Made by a program: the position numbers and the translations under genes. A DNA stretch of 64,000 nt from Bacteroidales bacterium (lineage in GTDB: Bacteria; Bacteroidota; Bacteroidia; Bacteroidales; P3), in assembly GCA_031263015.1 (NCBI GenBank), contig JAISGN010000012.1, forward strand, positions 62,001 through 126,000, in the 5' to 3' direction. Below the pieces are notes generated by a model that was not told the DNA's origin, made no database searches, and worked only from the letters and a program-made list of their open reading frames with translations. Below, piece after piece: positions 18,001 through 26,926 of this stretch. Every line of letters starts with the position of its first letter. Position 1 is the stretch's first letter.

Positions 18001-21000
18001 TGAGGATATATTAAGAGATGGACGCAAGAGCTTTGAAAATGGTTTGCCAATATCTGAGGAAGTGATAGATGTTGATACTACAATATGGGGACGGGTGCCT
18101 CGCTTACAATCTATAGTTAATGCTTTTAGTAATGACCCTCAGGCGAGACAATTTCAAGATATAGGTTATGACGGCTTAAGTTCGGCTGATGAAGCAACAT
18201 TTTTTACTGACTTTGTTACCTATATTCAGGGTAATTTATCTATGGACGCATATAGTAAGATAATGCAGAACATATCTGCTGATGACTTTATGTATTTCCG
18301 TAATAGTGATTATGATAATGATAATGTTAAAATAGTTGAACGTTATAAGTATTTCAATAATGCAGAGGCTAATTCTCGTGTTGCTGATAATAGTTCAAGT
18401 GAATATGGTAATCAATCTTCCTCTTTGCCTAATGTGGAGGATATTAATCAGGATAATACTTTGAGCGAAGCAGAGAATTATTACGAATATGTTATAGATG
18501 TATCTCCAGATAGAATGAATATAGGTGAAAACTATATCACGGATATTCAGGAGTCAAATCCTACATTACCAAATGGTGCTTCCGATAGTGTGTATAAGTG
18601 GTATCAGTTCAAAATTCCAATTCGTAATCCTAATAAAATAGTGGGAGATATTAATGGTTATCAGTCTATAAGATTTATGCGGTTGTTTCTAAAAGATTTT
18701 GAAGAGCCTATTGTTTTACGCTTTGGAACATTTGAACTCGTAGCAGCAGATTGGAGGAAATATACTGATAATTTATTTGAAAATGGTATCTACACTCCTC
18801 CTCAAACAGATAATACACAATTTACTATTGCCACAGTTAATATAGAGGAAAACGGAAGGCGATATCCTGTTCCTTATAATATTCCTCCTGGTATAGAAAG
18901 AGATGAGGTATTGAGCGGCGCAACAAATGTGCTTGCCAATGAACAGGCACTAAGCATGAAAGTTAATAATCTTGCTGATGGAGATGCCAGAGCAATATAT
19001 AAGACAACGGAATTTGATATGCGGCAATATGGAAACTTGAAAATGTTTATTCATGCAGAAACATTAAAAGCATCAGATGATTATAAAAATGGAGATCTTT
19101 CTATGTTTATAAGACTTGGTACTGATTTTACTAATAATTATTATGAATATGAAGTACCTTTATATTTTACGGCATGGGGAGTTAATTTTATGGATAGAGA
19201 GTTAATATGGCCACAGAATAATGATGTAGATATAAATCTTAAAGATTTAGTAAAAGTGAAAGAAAATCGTAATACAAAGATTCGTTCCGGTAGCGAGGAA
19301 ATATCTTCATCTATTCCATATTATGAATATGTTGATGGCAAAAAAATGAGCGTTGTCGGTTCTCCTAATATCGCAGGTGTTAAGGTGATAATGATAGGGG
19401 TGAGAAATCCTAAAAAGAAAAGTATCAATGATAATGACGATATGCTACCTAAGTCGGCAGAATTATGGATAAATGAATTAAGATTAACAGATTTTAATCG
19501 CAGTAGTGGTTGGGCTGCAACAGGCTTTGCAAGAACAAATCTTGCCGACTTGGGAGATTTATCCATATCAGGTTCTTATAGTTCTGCAGGCTTTGGCTCT
19601 TTGGAACAAAAGATATCCGAAATATCACTGGATAATGTTGGAACACTTGATATAGCAACAAATTTGGAAGTAGGTAAGTTTTTACCCGATAAGGTAGGAC
19701 TTAGACTCCCATTCCATTTTGATTATTCGCAGTCTGTAAGCAATCCTCGCTATAATCCACTTGATCCTGATGTTTATCTTGCAAATGATTTGGCAAGTTA
19801 CCGAACGGAGGAGGAACGAGATAGTATTCGTCATATTGTGCAGGATTATGTTAGTCGTACGAACATAAACTTCATGAATGTAAAAAAGGATAGAGTCGGG
19901 GAGAATGCATTAAAACAAAATATTTGGGATATAGAAAATTGGGATGCTTCTTATTCTTATTCCAGCATATATGCAAGAAATATAGATGTAGAACACAATA
20001 ATAGGCTTCAACATAGAGGAGTATTGAATTATCAATTTAATCCTCAATCAAAGCCTTGGAAGCCGTTTAGCAAAATGGCTGTATTTAATAAGAAAGCCTT
20101 CGCAATAATTAAAGATATATCTATTTTCTATATGCCTAAAGTACTTTCTTTTCGCACTGAAATGGTTCGTGATTATGAAGAAACCCTTTTAAGAGCTAAA
20201 AGTAAAGGCGACATTATTATGACACCTTATTATTTTAAGCAATTTTATTGGAATCGGGCATACAGATTGCAATATAGTTTGACGTCAAACATTACTTTTG
20301 ATTATGATGCGACTATGAATGCTCTTGTAGAGGAACCTCGTGGCAAGATTGATACAAAAGAAAAGAAAGATTCTATATGGTCGTCCGTACTTGCTTTGGG
20401 AAGGGCGCAGCAATATACTCAAAATTTTAAGGCAAATGTTACAGTGCCTATTAACAAACTTCCTTTCCTTGATTTTATTCGTCTTAACGGAAGTTACGGA
20501 GCAAAATACGTTTTTATAGGTTCTACTCCTGCAATGGATAGTCTTGGTAATAGTATAGAGAATGAACGTAATATTCAGATTAATTCTGCTTTGAATTTCA
20601 CAACTCTTTATAATAAAGTTCCGTTTATAAAGAAGGCATACGAGACAAAAGGTAAAGACAATATAAAGAAAGGTTTTCCTACTCCTAAACGCCCGTCTTT
20701 GGGTTCAAAAGATAAAGACGGTAAAGATTCTATAAACAAAAAGAACGGCAAAGGAGATGAGGATTCTACTATGACTTTCTCCAAGATAATGCAAGAGGTA
20801 GGTTATTTTTCTCTTAGGCTAATAACTTCTGTTAAGTCTGCAAATATTAGTTATACATTGAGAGAAGGTACATATATTCCTGGCTTTATGCCGAGAGCAA
20901 AATGGTTAGGAGCAGACATAAACAATAATTATGCACCGGGTTTTGGCTTTATATTCGGTTCTCAACGCAACATAATGGAACAAGCGGCTGATGAAGGTTG

Positions 21001-22201
21001 GATAAGTACTAATCCGCTGATGAATAATGCTTATTGGACAAAACGAAATGAGACTATAAACGGAAGTGTTAAGGTTGAAGTTATAAAAGATTTCTCCATA
21101 GATTTAACATTTAGCCGTACGCAATCCGAACAACTCTCCGCATATTACAAATATGATGATATAACACAGCGAATACGGGGACCATTGTCGCCAAGCAGTA
21201 TGGGGAGTTATTCGGTGTCCATTGTGGCAATTCAAACTCTTTTTGTGGGGATGGATGATAACAATATAAGCCCGGTTTTTGAAGAATTTATGGACAATAG
21301 ACTTACAATAGCCGAACGACTTGCCGCAATGAATCCTAATAGCAGCACTTATACAACAGATACTCTTACAGGGAAGCGATTTCCTACTGGATATAGTCCT
21401 TCTTCTCAACAAGTATTAATACCAGCCTTCCTTTCCGCTTATTTAGGCGGCGATCCGAACACCCAATCTCTTAATCCGTTTATGGCAATACCTATTCCAA
21501 ACTGGACAATGAGGTATTCGGGTTTAGGGAAAATCAAAGCATTGCAAAAATTGTTCTCTTCAATTACACTTTCCTCCTCCTACAAAGCTTCATATAGGGT
21601 TTCGTCATATCATTTGGATAGTCGCGTGCCTTTGGATAATGCATACGATTACGGAAAAGAGTGGGTAGTTTTTAATTCTGATGATCCGGGCTCCAATTTC
21701 ATACCAAAAGACATCATAGACGTTATATCCGTTGATGAGCAGTTGAATCCGTTAATAAAAGTTGAAGTAAATATGAAAAATGGCTTCCAAACAGCGTTTT
21801 CTATCTCCAAAAGCAGAAATGTATCTGCGAGTTTCTCAAATTTACAATTGACGGAAATGAATTCAACAGGCATTGCATTCAACGCAGGTTACAGAATAAA
21901 AGATGTGAGGCTGAATATAAGGACGGGAAAGAGTACAAGAGAATTTAAAAGCGATATTATATTGACGGCAGGCTTCACTCTGACGACAAATACCACTGTT
22001 TTGCGTAAAATAGACCAAAGAGTAAATCTTATTTCTGCTGGTTCGCAGATTATGGCTATCAATTTGTCGGGCGAATATAGCCTTACGGAAAAGGTTTCGC
22101 TCAAAGCATTTTTTGAAATGAATGTAAATACGCCATACGTCTCCAATTCATATCCAAATTCTATGACTCAGGGCGGCATATCCCTCAGAGTAACGTTATA
22201 A
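15017..22201 (+). CDS. sprA: SprA/Sov, outer-membrane translocon of the type IX secretion system
   Basis: This 2394-aa protein, the largest in the window, is SprA (Sov in Porphyromonas). It is the 36-strand outer-membrane barrel through which type IX substrates leave the cell, and it is needed for gliding in motile relatives. The signal peptide is about residues 1-22 (ending LKA-Q). Family-typical segments include the early ITPRLNGNAEIKM block, repeated blocks such as YLDDFEAAKQSRDL, AELWINELRLTDF and GRVKIINQGYL, and an alternating C-terminal strand region ending GGISLRVTL. The length fits the family (about 2,400-2,500 aa). The start is GTG at 15017. Repeat array R5 begins 21 bp after the stop. 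Other secretion genes here (33607, 53893, 58642) are unlinked. Confidence 0.95.
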   Translation: MKKIIFLLFLAIAIAQPIVLKAQIKLPEPSNITTSVEYDAKNNEYILLKKAGDLVIERKVLSFSEYQNYDMDKMIADYWKNRSTSSSLSPTTTDEGLSELIPSLKIKSELFESIFGGQEITPRLNGNAEIKMAIVNNYNGNLALQENQRSTTFFKFDETIQLNASIQLGTATSFNINYNTEATFDFENEFKLKWEGKEDNILQLIEAGNIAFPLPTTLIHGSQNLFGIKTKLKFGNLWIDAIAGQQKSKSQNITLQGGSQVQEFQIKADEYDENRHYFLSQYFYDHYNEAMATMPLINSNINIIKIEVWRTNVGAAVTENRNIVAFSDLGEVNPYATVPGLNNPYGSVLPDEVKSNYLLSVINVNNIRSINNVSSYLQTLGFTAGQTYEKVESARKLSSSEYTFNSRLGFISLNQALAADQVLAVAFRYQIIGDSTIYQVGEFSDEGIADPNTLVVKLLKSSSLNVKNPMWKLMMKNVYSINAYNVQQDGFRLNILYQGDEDGVLAGYFKEGSQKGVPLIQVFGLDKMDNQQNPFPDGVFDFIPFSDGNYVQSNINNSLSAANQTALQGGGGTIKPDRATIFFPYVEPFGKDLRTILNDDELADKYCFDSLYTLTKIQAKQYPDKDKYYLEGRYGSSSSSEISIGANVPQGSVRVTAGGITLTEGVDYIVDYAMGRVKIINQGYLNSGTPISVSTESNNTFSAETKWMFGARVNYVFNSDFNIGMTFLNLHETPNFLKANYGDEPSNNSLWGFDFNYRKELPFITKLIDLLPFYQTKAPSTLTVTGEFAQFLPNNPSSIGKSGTAYLDDFEAAKQSRDLKAIGNWSLASTPQDYQTIGTLFPESQPNSGLAYGFNRALISWYCIDDNFYLDPPSNITKEDLSQTYARQLLVKEIYPNKQQSGSEIQTLREFNIAFYPYERGPYNYDISSSYSAGLNQDGLLNNPKSRWGGIMRKMEITDFESANIEYIEFWLLDPFRDNPNHKGGKLYFDLGDISEDILRDGRKSFENGLPISEEVIDVDTTIWGRVPRLQSIVNAFSNDPQARQFQDIGYDGLSSADEATFFTDFVTYIQGNLSMDAYSKIMQNISADDFMYFRNSDYDNDNVKIVERYKYFNNAEANSRVADNSSSEYGNQSSSLPNVEDINQDNTLSEAENYYEYVIDVSPDRMNIGENYITDIQESNPTLPNGASDSVYKWYQFKIPIRNPNKIVGDINGYQSIRFMRLFLKDFEEPIVLRFGTFELVAADWRKYTDNLFENGIYTPPQTDNTQFTIATVNIEENGRRYPVPYNIPPGIERDEVLSGATNVLANEQALSMKVNNLADGDARAIYKTTEFDMRQYGNLKMFIHAETLKASDDYKNGDLSMFIRLGTDFTNNYYEYEVPLYFTAWGVNFMDRELIWPQNNDVDINLKDLVKVKENRNTKIRSGSEEISSSIPYYEYVDGKKMSVVGSPNIAGVKVIMIGVRNPKKKSINDNDDMLPKSAELWINELRLTDFNRSSGWAATGFARTNLADLGDLSISGSYSSAGFGSLEQKISEISLDNVGTLDIATNLEVGKFLPDKVGLRLPFHFDYSQSVSNPRYNPLDPDVYLANDLASYRTEEERDSIRHIVQDYVSRTNINFMNVKKDRVGENALKQNIWDIENWDASYSYSSIYARNIDVEHNNRLQHRGVLNYQFNPQSKPWKPFSKMAVFNKKAFAIIKDISIFYMPKVLSFRTEMVRDYEETLLRAKSKGDIIMTPYYFKQFYWNRAYRLQYSLTSNITFDYDATMNALVEEPRGKIDTKEKKDSIWSSVLALGRAQQYTQNFKANVTVPINKLPFLDFIRLNGSYGAKYVFIGSTPAMDSLGNSIENERNIQINSALNFTTLYNKVPFIKKAYETKGKDNIKKGFPTPKRPSLGSKDKDGKDSINKKNGKGDEDSTMTFSKIMQEVGYFSLRLITSVKSANISYTLREGTYIPGFMPRAKWLGADINNNYAPGFGFIFGSQRNIMEQAADEGWISTNPLMNNAYWTKRNETINGSVKVEVIKDFSIDLTFSRTQSEQLSAYYKYDDITQRIRGPLSPSSMGSYSVSIVAIQTLFVGMDDNNISPVFEEFMDNRLTIAERLAAMNPNSSTYTTDTLTGKRFPTGYSPSSQQVLIPAFLSAYLGGDPNTQSLNPFMAIPIPNWTMRYSGLGKIKALQKLFSSITLSSSYKASYRVSSYHLDSRVPLDNAYDYGKEWVVFNSDDPGSNFIPKDIIDVISVDEQLNPLIKVEVNMKNGFQTAFSISKSRNVSASFSNLQLTEMNSTGIAFNAGYRIKDVRLNIRTGKSTREFKSDIILTAGFTLTTNTTVLRKIDQRVNLISAGSQIMAINLSGEYSLTEKVSLKAFFEMNVNTPYVSNSYPNSMTQGGISLRVTL

Positions 22202-22221
22202 AATATTATTCGGCAGCAATG

Positions 22222-22305
22222 AAACGGCGTTTTATTTTTACCAAAGGCTGTTTCGTGCCAATGAAAGGCTGTTTTATTTTAACGAAGCAGCCTTTCGTTT
22301 TAGCG
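22222..22305. repeat. 21-bp repeat array R5 (4 units)
   Basis: Units start at 22222, 22243, 22264 and 22285 with cores CGGCG, GGCTG, GGCTG and CAGCC. The first three keep the AAA/TTT frame and the last begins AAG. Both orientations of the CAGCC core occur, so inverted pairs can form. The array lies 21 bp after the sprA stop. Confidence 0.92.
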
Positions 22306-22400
22306 GTATCAAATCTCATCATTTTCAAATAGTTATTCATTGATATCTTTTAAGGTCTGATGCCGGTGAAAAGGCGTTTATTTTGTAAGAAAAAAACTAT

Positions 22401-22408
22401 TACTTTTG
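22401..22408 (+). promoter_or_regulatory. Putative -7 element for the DUF4369-lpxH unit
   Basis: TACTTTTG followed by C, 32 nt before the ATG at 22441. Confidence 0.6.
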
Positions 22409-22440
22409 CAATGCCGAATAATAATAAAATTTAAAGCGAA

Positions 22441-23196
22441 ATGAAAAGGATGAAATATACTTTAATGCTTGTCGTTGTGGCGTTTGTAATCGTGTCTTGC
22501 GACAAAAAAGTTAAGGATAACGAGTTTTGTTTGTACGGAACGATACATCAACAGCAGCCGACAAAGTTTCTGATTTCTATTCTTGACACTAACGGCTACA
22601 AAGTGATTGATAGCGTCCGCACAGACAAAGATGGAGATTTTGAATTGAGGGTTAAGGCTGATTATCCTGCGATTTATAAATTTGCTTTGGCTGAAAATAA
22701 TTTTATTATGCTGATTGCACAGCCCAAAGACAAGATAAAACTGACGGCAAACGACACAGCATTTTCGTCAAACTATGAAATAAAAAATTCAGAAGCGAGC
22801 CTGAGGTTAAAAACCTTGAATCAAAGAAATATGGAGGTCAGAAAAAAACTCAAATCCTTGAGTACATTGTTGCAGGAGAATGCTTCAACGGAAGAATTTG
22901 AGCATATCCGCCAGCGAGTTAAGGAACAATATGTCTTACTTAAAGAAGACGAACTGCAATTCACCCTTAAATTTATAGATAACAACGTTGGGTCACTGGC
23001 TTCCTTGGTAGCGTTGTACCGAACCTTTGACGGCGGATGGTTAATCTTTGCTGACGATACGGATATCTACAATAAAGTTTTGCAAGGCTTGAAGAAGACG
23101 ATGCCAAACAATCCTCAGACAAAATATTTGCAGGAACACATAGAGCAAAATCAATCTCTGCTCAATCATATAGGCGATAAGAATGGCACAAAATAA
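22441..23196 (+). CDS. DUF4369-containing lipoprotein without a thioredoxin domain
   Basis: This 251-aa lipoprotein has a signal peptide ending in a lipobox (VIVSC, Cys about 20), so it is probably anchored in a membrane facing the periplasm. Residues about 28-125 match the DUF4369 beta domain that usually precedes a thioredoxin-like domain in Bacteroidota (LYGTIHQQ, IDSVRTDKDGDFEL, IMLIAQPKDKIKLTAND). The rest is helical and charged, then ends; no CxxC thioredoxin motif is present, so it is the stand-alone form. Its last 14 bp overlap lpxH, showing translational coupling. The function is unknown. Confidence 0.75.
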   Translation: MKRMKYTLMLVVVAFVIVSCDKKVKDNEFCLYGTIHQQQPTKFLISILDTNGYKVIDSVRTDKDGDFELRVKADYPAIYKFALAENNFIMLIAQPKDKIKLTANDTAFSSNYEIKNSEASLRLKTLNQRNMEVRKKLKSLSTLLQENASTEEFEHIRQRVKEQYVLLKEDELQFTLKFIDNNVGSLASLVALYRTFDGGWLIFADDTDIYNKVLQGLKKTMPNNPQTKYLQEHIEQNQSLLNHIGDKNGTK

Positions 23197-23926
23197 GCAT
23201 TTTTTTATTTCGGACATACATCTGGGAACTCCAAGTCGTGAATTGTCGCTGGAAAGAGAGAAAAAAGTTGTGCGATGGCTCAAATCCATAGAGCAGGAAG
23301 CCAAAGCAATATATTTATTGGGGGATATATTTGATTATTGGTTTGAATACGAATATGTAGTTCCGAAAGGATATGTGCGATTGTTGGGTTACTTGGCACA
23401 AATGGCTGATGACGGCATAGAGATTCACTTCTTTAACGGAAATCACGACCTTTGGACAAAAGATTATTTTGAAACAGATTTGGGATTCATTACTCACACA
23501 GAGCCGATGCTGACAAATATTAACGGAAAGCAATTCTATCTTGCTCATGGAGACGGATTGGACAAGGCAGACAAGAAATATATGTTCATAAAGCACGTTT
23601 TCACTTCGCGTTTTAATCGTTTCCTGTATTCACTTCTGCATCCGTATTTAGCAACTATGATAGGCAAAAATCTTTCCAAAACTTCCCGCAAACAACATAC
23701 GAAAAGCGATTATTGTGATAGGGGAGAACAGGAGCCAATCTTTATGTTCTGTCAAGATTACGAACAAAAGCAACATATAGACTACTTTATTTTGGGACAT
23801 AGGCACATTGCAACCGACAGAAAAGTCGGAAAAAACAGCCGATACATCAATGTCGGGCAATGGATGACCGAAAGCCATTATGCAGTCTTTGATGGGACGG
23901 ATTTATCGCTGCTTTCGTTTGAATAA
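23183..23926 (+). CDS. lpxH: UDP-2,3-diacylglucosamine diphosphatase (LpxH-type calcineurin-like phosphoesterase)
   Basis: This 247-aa metallophosphoesterase is expected to hydrolyse UDP-2,3-diacylglucosamine to lipid X in lipid A synthesis at the inner membrane. The metal motifs are in order: FISDIHLG, LLGDIFDYW, FFNGNHDLW, LAHGDGLD and LGHRHIA. The pattern GDIFDYW plus the insertion between HGDGLD and GHRH is typical of the LpxH/YbbF group in Bacteroidota. It overlaps the DUF4369 lipoprotein gene. It converges on tsaC with only 17 bp between stops and no strong terminator. Confidence 0.85.
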   Translation: MAQNKHFFISDIHLGTPSRELSLEREKKVVRWLKSIEQEAKAIYLLGDIFDYWFEYEYVVPKGYVRLLGYLAQMADDGIEIHFFNGNHDLWTKDYFETDLGFITHTEPMLTNINGKQFYLAHGDGLDKADKKYMFIKHVFTSRFNRFLYSLLHPYLATMIGKNLSKTSRKQHTKSDYCDRGEQEPIFMFCQDYEQKQHIDYFILGHRHIATDRKVGKNSRYINVGQWMTESHYAVFDGTDLSLLSFE

Positions 23927-23943
23927 AATCAGAGATTATTTAT

Positions 23944-24489
23944 TTATCTCAGCCTTTTAATTGAATTATCTGCGGTTATAATATATATTTGTGAGCCTTG
24001 CGAGGCAGAAATCTTCTCTCTTTCTTCATCAGCAATGAAATCAACCTCGTCTTTTATCTTTTGGTCTATATCCGAATAAGATTTTGGCGAAGGCATTCCG
24101 CTTATGTTGGCGGATGTGCTTACTATTGGTTTGCCGAAAGCCTGTAATAATTTTTGACAATAAGCGTGTTGAGGAATACGAATGCCGATGCTGTTATTAT
24201 GAGAAAGTTTGCTCACAGGGAGATTGCGAGCGTGTTGATAGATTATTGTTAAGGGTTCTTTGATAGAATGTAATAAATCTTCTGCTGCTTGTGGTATTTC
24301 CTCCACGTATTGTCGTAACATATCAATATCACGAGCGAGAACAATAAAACTTTTCTCTGATTGCCTCCCTTTAATCTTTATAATCTTATCAATTGCAATC
24401 GGATTGGTAGCATCACATCCCAAACCCCATATCGTATCTGTCGGATAAAGCAATGCTCCACCCTGATTTAATATATCTATTTCCGACAC
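23944..24489 (-). CDS. tsaC: L-threonylcarbamoyladenylate synthase (TsaC/Sua5/YciO family)
   Basis: This 181-aa enzyme makes threonylcarbamoyl-AMP from threonine, bicarbonate and ATP, the first step of the t6A tRNA modification. It shows PTDTIWGLGCDA near the N-terminus, the KGRQSEKSFIVL segment with binding lysine and serine, and the C-terminal STSANISG. The length is that of TsaC, without the Sua5 extension. Because YciO is similar, the exact sub-family is less certain. It begins 4 nt after pepE and so shares its transcript. MtaB in this window acts on the t6A product of this pathway. Confidence 0.85.
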   Translation of the reverse strand: MSEIDILNQGGALLYPTDTIWGLGCDATNPIAIDKIIKIKGRQSEKSFIVLARDIDMLRQYVEEIPQAAEDLLHSIKEPLTIIYQHARNLPVSKLSHNNSIGIRIPQHAYCQKLLQAFGKPIVSTSANISGMPSPKSYSDIDQKIKDEVDFIADEEREKISASQGSQIYIITADNSIKRLR

Positions 24490-24493
24490 AGCG

Positions 24494-25306
24494 TTACTTC
24501 AAAAGAAAATCAAGATTGTGTGTTTGAGTGTATTCTTCGGGTTCTTTGCCGTATTTTAATACTATCATAGGGTTGTTTCTGCCTATTAAACTCAGTTTGT
24601 TGTTCTCCAAATTTAATGCAGTAGCCTCACGAAGTCCCACAACGTATGTATCCTGATTTACTTTCATAAATTCATTTAATCTATCCATACGAGTTTCACC
24701 TCCATGCTTAGGGTCAAAAAAATCAGTGTAGTGAGGGTTGATTTGAAACGGCACAAGGTTCATACAATTGAAGCTTTCAGGTTCAATAATAGGCATATCA
24801 TTGGTGGTTTTCAGCGTAGGACATGCTACATTTGAGCCTGCACTCCAACCGATATAAGGCATTCCTTCTTTTGCTCGGGAAGCAATCATATCCATCAAGC
24901 CTGTCCTTTGAAGTTCTGCAACAAGATGAAACGTATTTCCTCCTCCGACTACCACACATTGAGCCTTTTGAATTGCTTCCAAAGGATTAGTTGCTTTATG
25001 AACGCTGATTAATTTTACGCCAAAGGTTTCAAATACATTTTTAACCTTTTCTTCATAAACATCATAGCCCATAGAAACACCGGCATAAGGTATGAACATA
25101 ACATTATTTACATTGTGGCGACGGCAAAAATCATTAGTCATATCCTTGCACCAATCCAGATAAACCTCACCTGCATTTGTTGAATTGCTAATAAGCAAAA
25201 GTTTTTTATTTGTCATATCTATACTAATTATATCTTTACACCAAGCCAGATAAGCCTCACCTACATTTGCCGCATTGCTAACAAGCAAAAGTTTTTTATT
25301 TATCAT
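24494..25306 (-). CDS. pepE: Peptidase E (S51 dipeptidase) with an in-frame N-terminal duplication
   Basis: This 270-aa cytoplasmic peptidase is of the PepE family, which cleaves Asp-X dipeptides. The nucleophile serine is in YIGWSAGSNVACPT, with VVGGGNTFHL before it, TTNDMPI and INPHYTDFFDP after it. PepE normally has about 230-240 residues. Here the first 30 residues (INKKLLLVSNAANVGEAYL..) are a divergent copy of residues 31-59 (TNKKLLLISNSTNAGEVYL..). The ordinary start is Met31 at 25216; the ATG at 25306 adds the extra copy in frame and is nearer the promoter. Which start is used cannot be told. tsaC follows directly. Confidence 0.88.
   Translation of the reverse strand: MINKKLLLVSNAANVGEAYLAWCKDIISIDMTNKKLLLISNSTNAGEVYLDWCKDMTNDFCRRHNVNNVMFIPYAGVSMGYDVYEEKVKNVFETFGVKLISVHKATNPLEAIQKAQCVVVGGGNTFHLVAELQRTGLMDMIASRAKEGMPYIGWSAGSNVACPTLKTTNDMPIIEPESFNCMNLVPFQINPHYTDFFDPKHGGETRMDRLNEFMKVNQDTYVVGLREATALNLENNKLSLIGRNNPMIVLKYGKEPEEYTQTHNLDFLLK
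25147..25306. repeat. Tandem duplication of the pepE 5' end (90-bp spacing)
   Basis: The segment at about 25147-25216 and the segment at about 25237-25306 are copies with roughly a dozen differences over 70 bp. Both include the AGCAAAAGTTTTTTATTT stretch and a CAT start codon complement, at 25214 and 25304. The spacing of 90 bp keeps the frame open. Confidence 0.85.
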
Positions 25307-25342
25307 ACCTGTCTATAACTTAAAGTGCAAATAAATTTAAGT

Positions 25343-25350
25343 GCAAAGAT
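25343..25350 (-). promoter_or_regulatory. Putative -7 element for pepE-tsaC
   Basis: On the minus strand this reads TATCTTTG, about 36 nt before the ATG at 25306. Confidence 0.55.
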
Positions 25351-25463
25351 AAAACAAATCTCTTAAATAACTATACTAAAACTTGCGAATAGGGGAGATG
25401 TTGCTTGATATTATTTAAATGAAATGAGATAAGAGGCGGATGAAATCAGGTTTTAATAAATAC

Positions 25464-26909
25464 CTATCGGCTTACGGAAATGATTTTGTAGTTACTGATG
25501 CGGTATATTGTCGTTCTTTTGTTCTGATAGCCCGATTTGTCGTCCTTCCTGTCAAAAAAGAACGGATTAATCATCTTTTTTACATTATCGGTATTTGGAT
25601 AGGACATAAAATTTTTGCCGTTGTCTATCATTGAAACAACAAAAAACATCATTATATCATAGCCTAATGCAGCGTAAATCTTATCCGGCTCTCCTTTAAA
25701 GTTAGCTCGATACTCTTTTACGAAATTTACAAAATTCGTATTGCTATAATCATTTAAGTAACTAAAAAGAAAATGAAAGTTAAACTGCTGTAATGCTGCA
25801 ATATCAATAGATGGCAAATCCAACCACTCGTATGAGCCGAACAAAGTAATATTGCAGCCGATTTTTGCTTTCAATTTTGTTAGCAATTCCTTGGCATAAT
25901 TTTCATCAATGCTGCCTTTATTGTTACATAATGAGATTACAATATTGTCTTTGCCCATAGCAATCTTTTCAGTTACTCTTGCAGAAAATTTATTGTAATC
26001 AATTATTGTCCAGGAAAGGTCATTACTGTTTTCAAGCAGTTGTTTATAGTAATTTACTATTGGTTTCTCTTCGTTAGTATTGCTATGTATGATAGTAATG
26101 TTTGGTTTGTCATAGTTAGAACGAATGTACCGCATTGTCGTTTCAACATCAGTAGCCGCCGATGGCTGTATTTTGAAAACTTCATTGTTATTTAGGATTG
26201 ACAAATTAGGACTCATCGGATTGACAATCGGTATCTGATGTTGCAAAGCATATTCTGCACAAATATCAAATGGTTGTTTGAAAACTAATGGAATAAGTAT
26301 ATTCATAGTTTTAATTTCCGACCGACTGAGTGCTTGTTTCATGGCATTTTCATCATTTTCTGCCACATCATAGACATATAAAGACACATTATAACCATCT
26401 TTTTCCAATTGATTAAGGGCAATCCTTGCCCCCTCATAAAAGGTTATGTATTCGAATGATTTATATTCTTTTCTTCTTTTCTCATTTATGTTAAAATTAG
26501 TAAAGCCTAATTCGCCTAATTTCTCGTAATGCAATGGCAGAAACATAGCAATATTAAGATGAGTGTTGATAGGAAGACTTTGAGATATGCTTTTGTTTTT
26601 GTCTTGTGAATAAAGATTTTGATTTTTGGCTTTTGCAGAATCGTCTTTTTTGAGAAGTTTCTTATTGCGTGTGGTTAGAGGGATTTTTATCTTCTGTCCG
26701 ATTTTAAGATTCTCTGCCGTAAGACCTTGATTTATCTCAATAATATCGGATTCTTTTAGATAATAATGGCGAGATATGCGATACAGATTCTCTCCCCGCG
26801 ATATAATGTGCCAACCATAAGTATCATTGTCTTTATTTTGAGCATTTGCTTTTGGCAAACCTGCAATAAAAGTTAAAAGACAAAGAATCAATAGTATTTT
26901 TTGTTTCAT
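25464..26909 (-). CDS. Secreted LysM protein with periplasmic-binding-protein-like domain
   Basis: This protein of about 481 aa has a signal peptide (MKQKILLILCLLTFIAGLPKANA-Q). One LysM domain follows (WHIISRGENLYRISRHYY to LKIGQKIKIP), then a lysine-rich linker. A domain resembling ABC-type amino-acid/branched-chain binding proteins (type 1 periplasmic fold) runs from about residue 100 to the end (IAMFLPLHYEK, FYEGARIALNQL, PIVNPMSPN). LysM binds peptidoglycan; the ligand of the second domain is unknown. I start it at 26909, not 26936, because 26936 overlaps guaA while 26909 sits directly before the signal peptide and 17 nt after guaA. It is the last gene of the carboxylase-BCCP-guaA run. 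Confidence 0.8.
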   Translation of the reverse strand: MKQKILLILCLLTFIAGLPKANAQNKDNDTYGWHIISRGENLYRISRHYYLKESDIIEINQGLTAENLKIGQKIKIPLTTRNKKLLKKDDSAKAKNQNLYSQDKNKSISQSLPINTHLNIAMFLPLHYEKLGELGFTNFNINEKRRKEYKSFEYITFYEGARIALNQLEKDGYNVSLYVYDVAENDENAMKQALSRSEIKTMNILIPLVFKQPFDICAEYALQHQIPIVNPMSPNLSILNNNEVFKIQPSAATDVETTMRYIRSNYDKPNITIIHSNTNEEKPIVNYYKQLLENSNDLSWTIIDYNKFSARVTEKIAMGKDNIVISLCNNKGSIDENYAKELLTKLKAKIGCNITLFGSYEWLDLPSIDIAALQQFNFHFLFSYLNDYSNTNFVNFVKEYRANFKGEPDKIYAALGYDIMMFFVVSMIDNGKNFMSYPNTDNVKKMINPFFFDRKDDKSGYQNKRTTIYRISNYKIISVSR

Positions 26910-26926
26910 AATCTTAATGAAATAGG

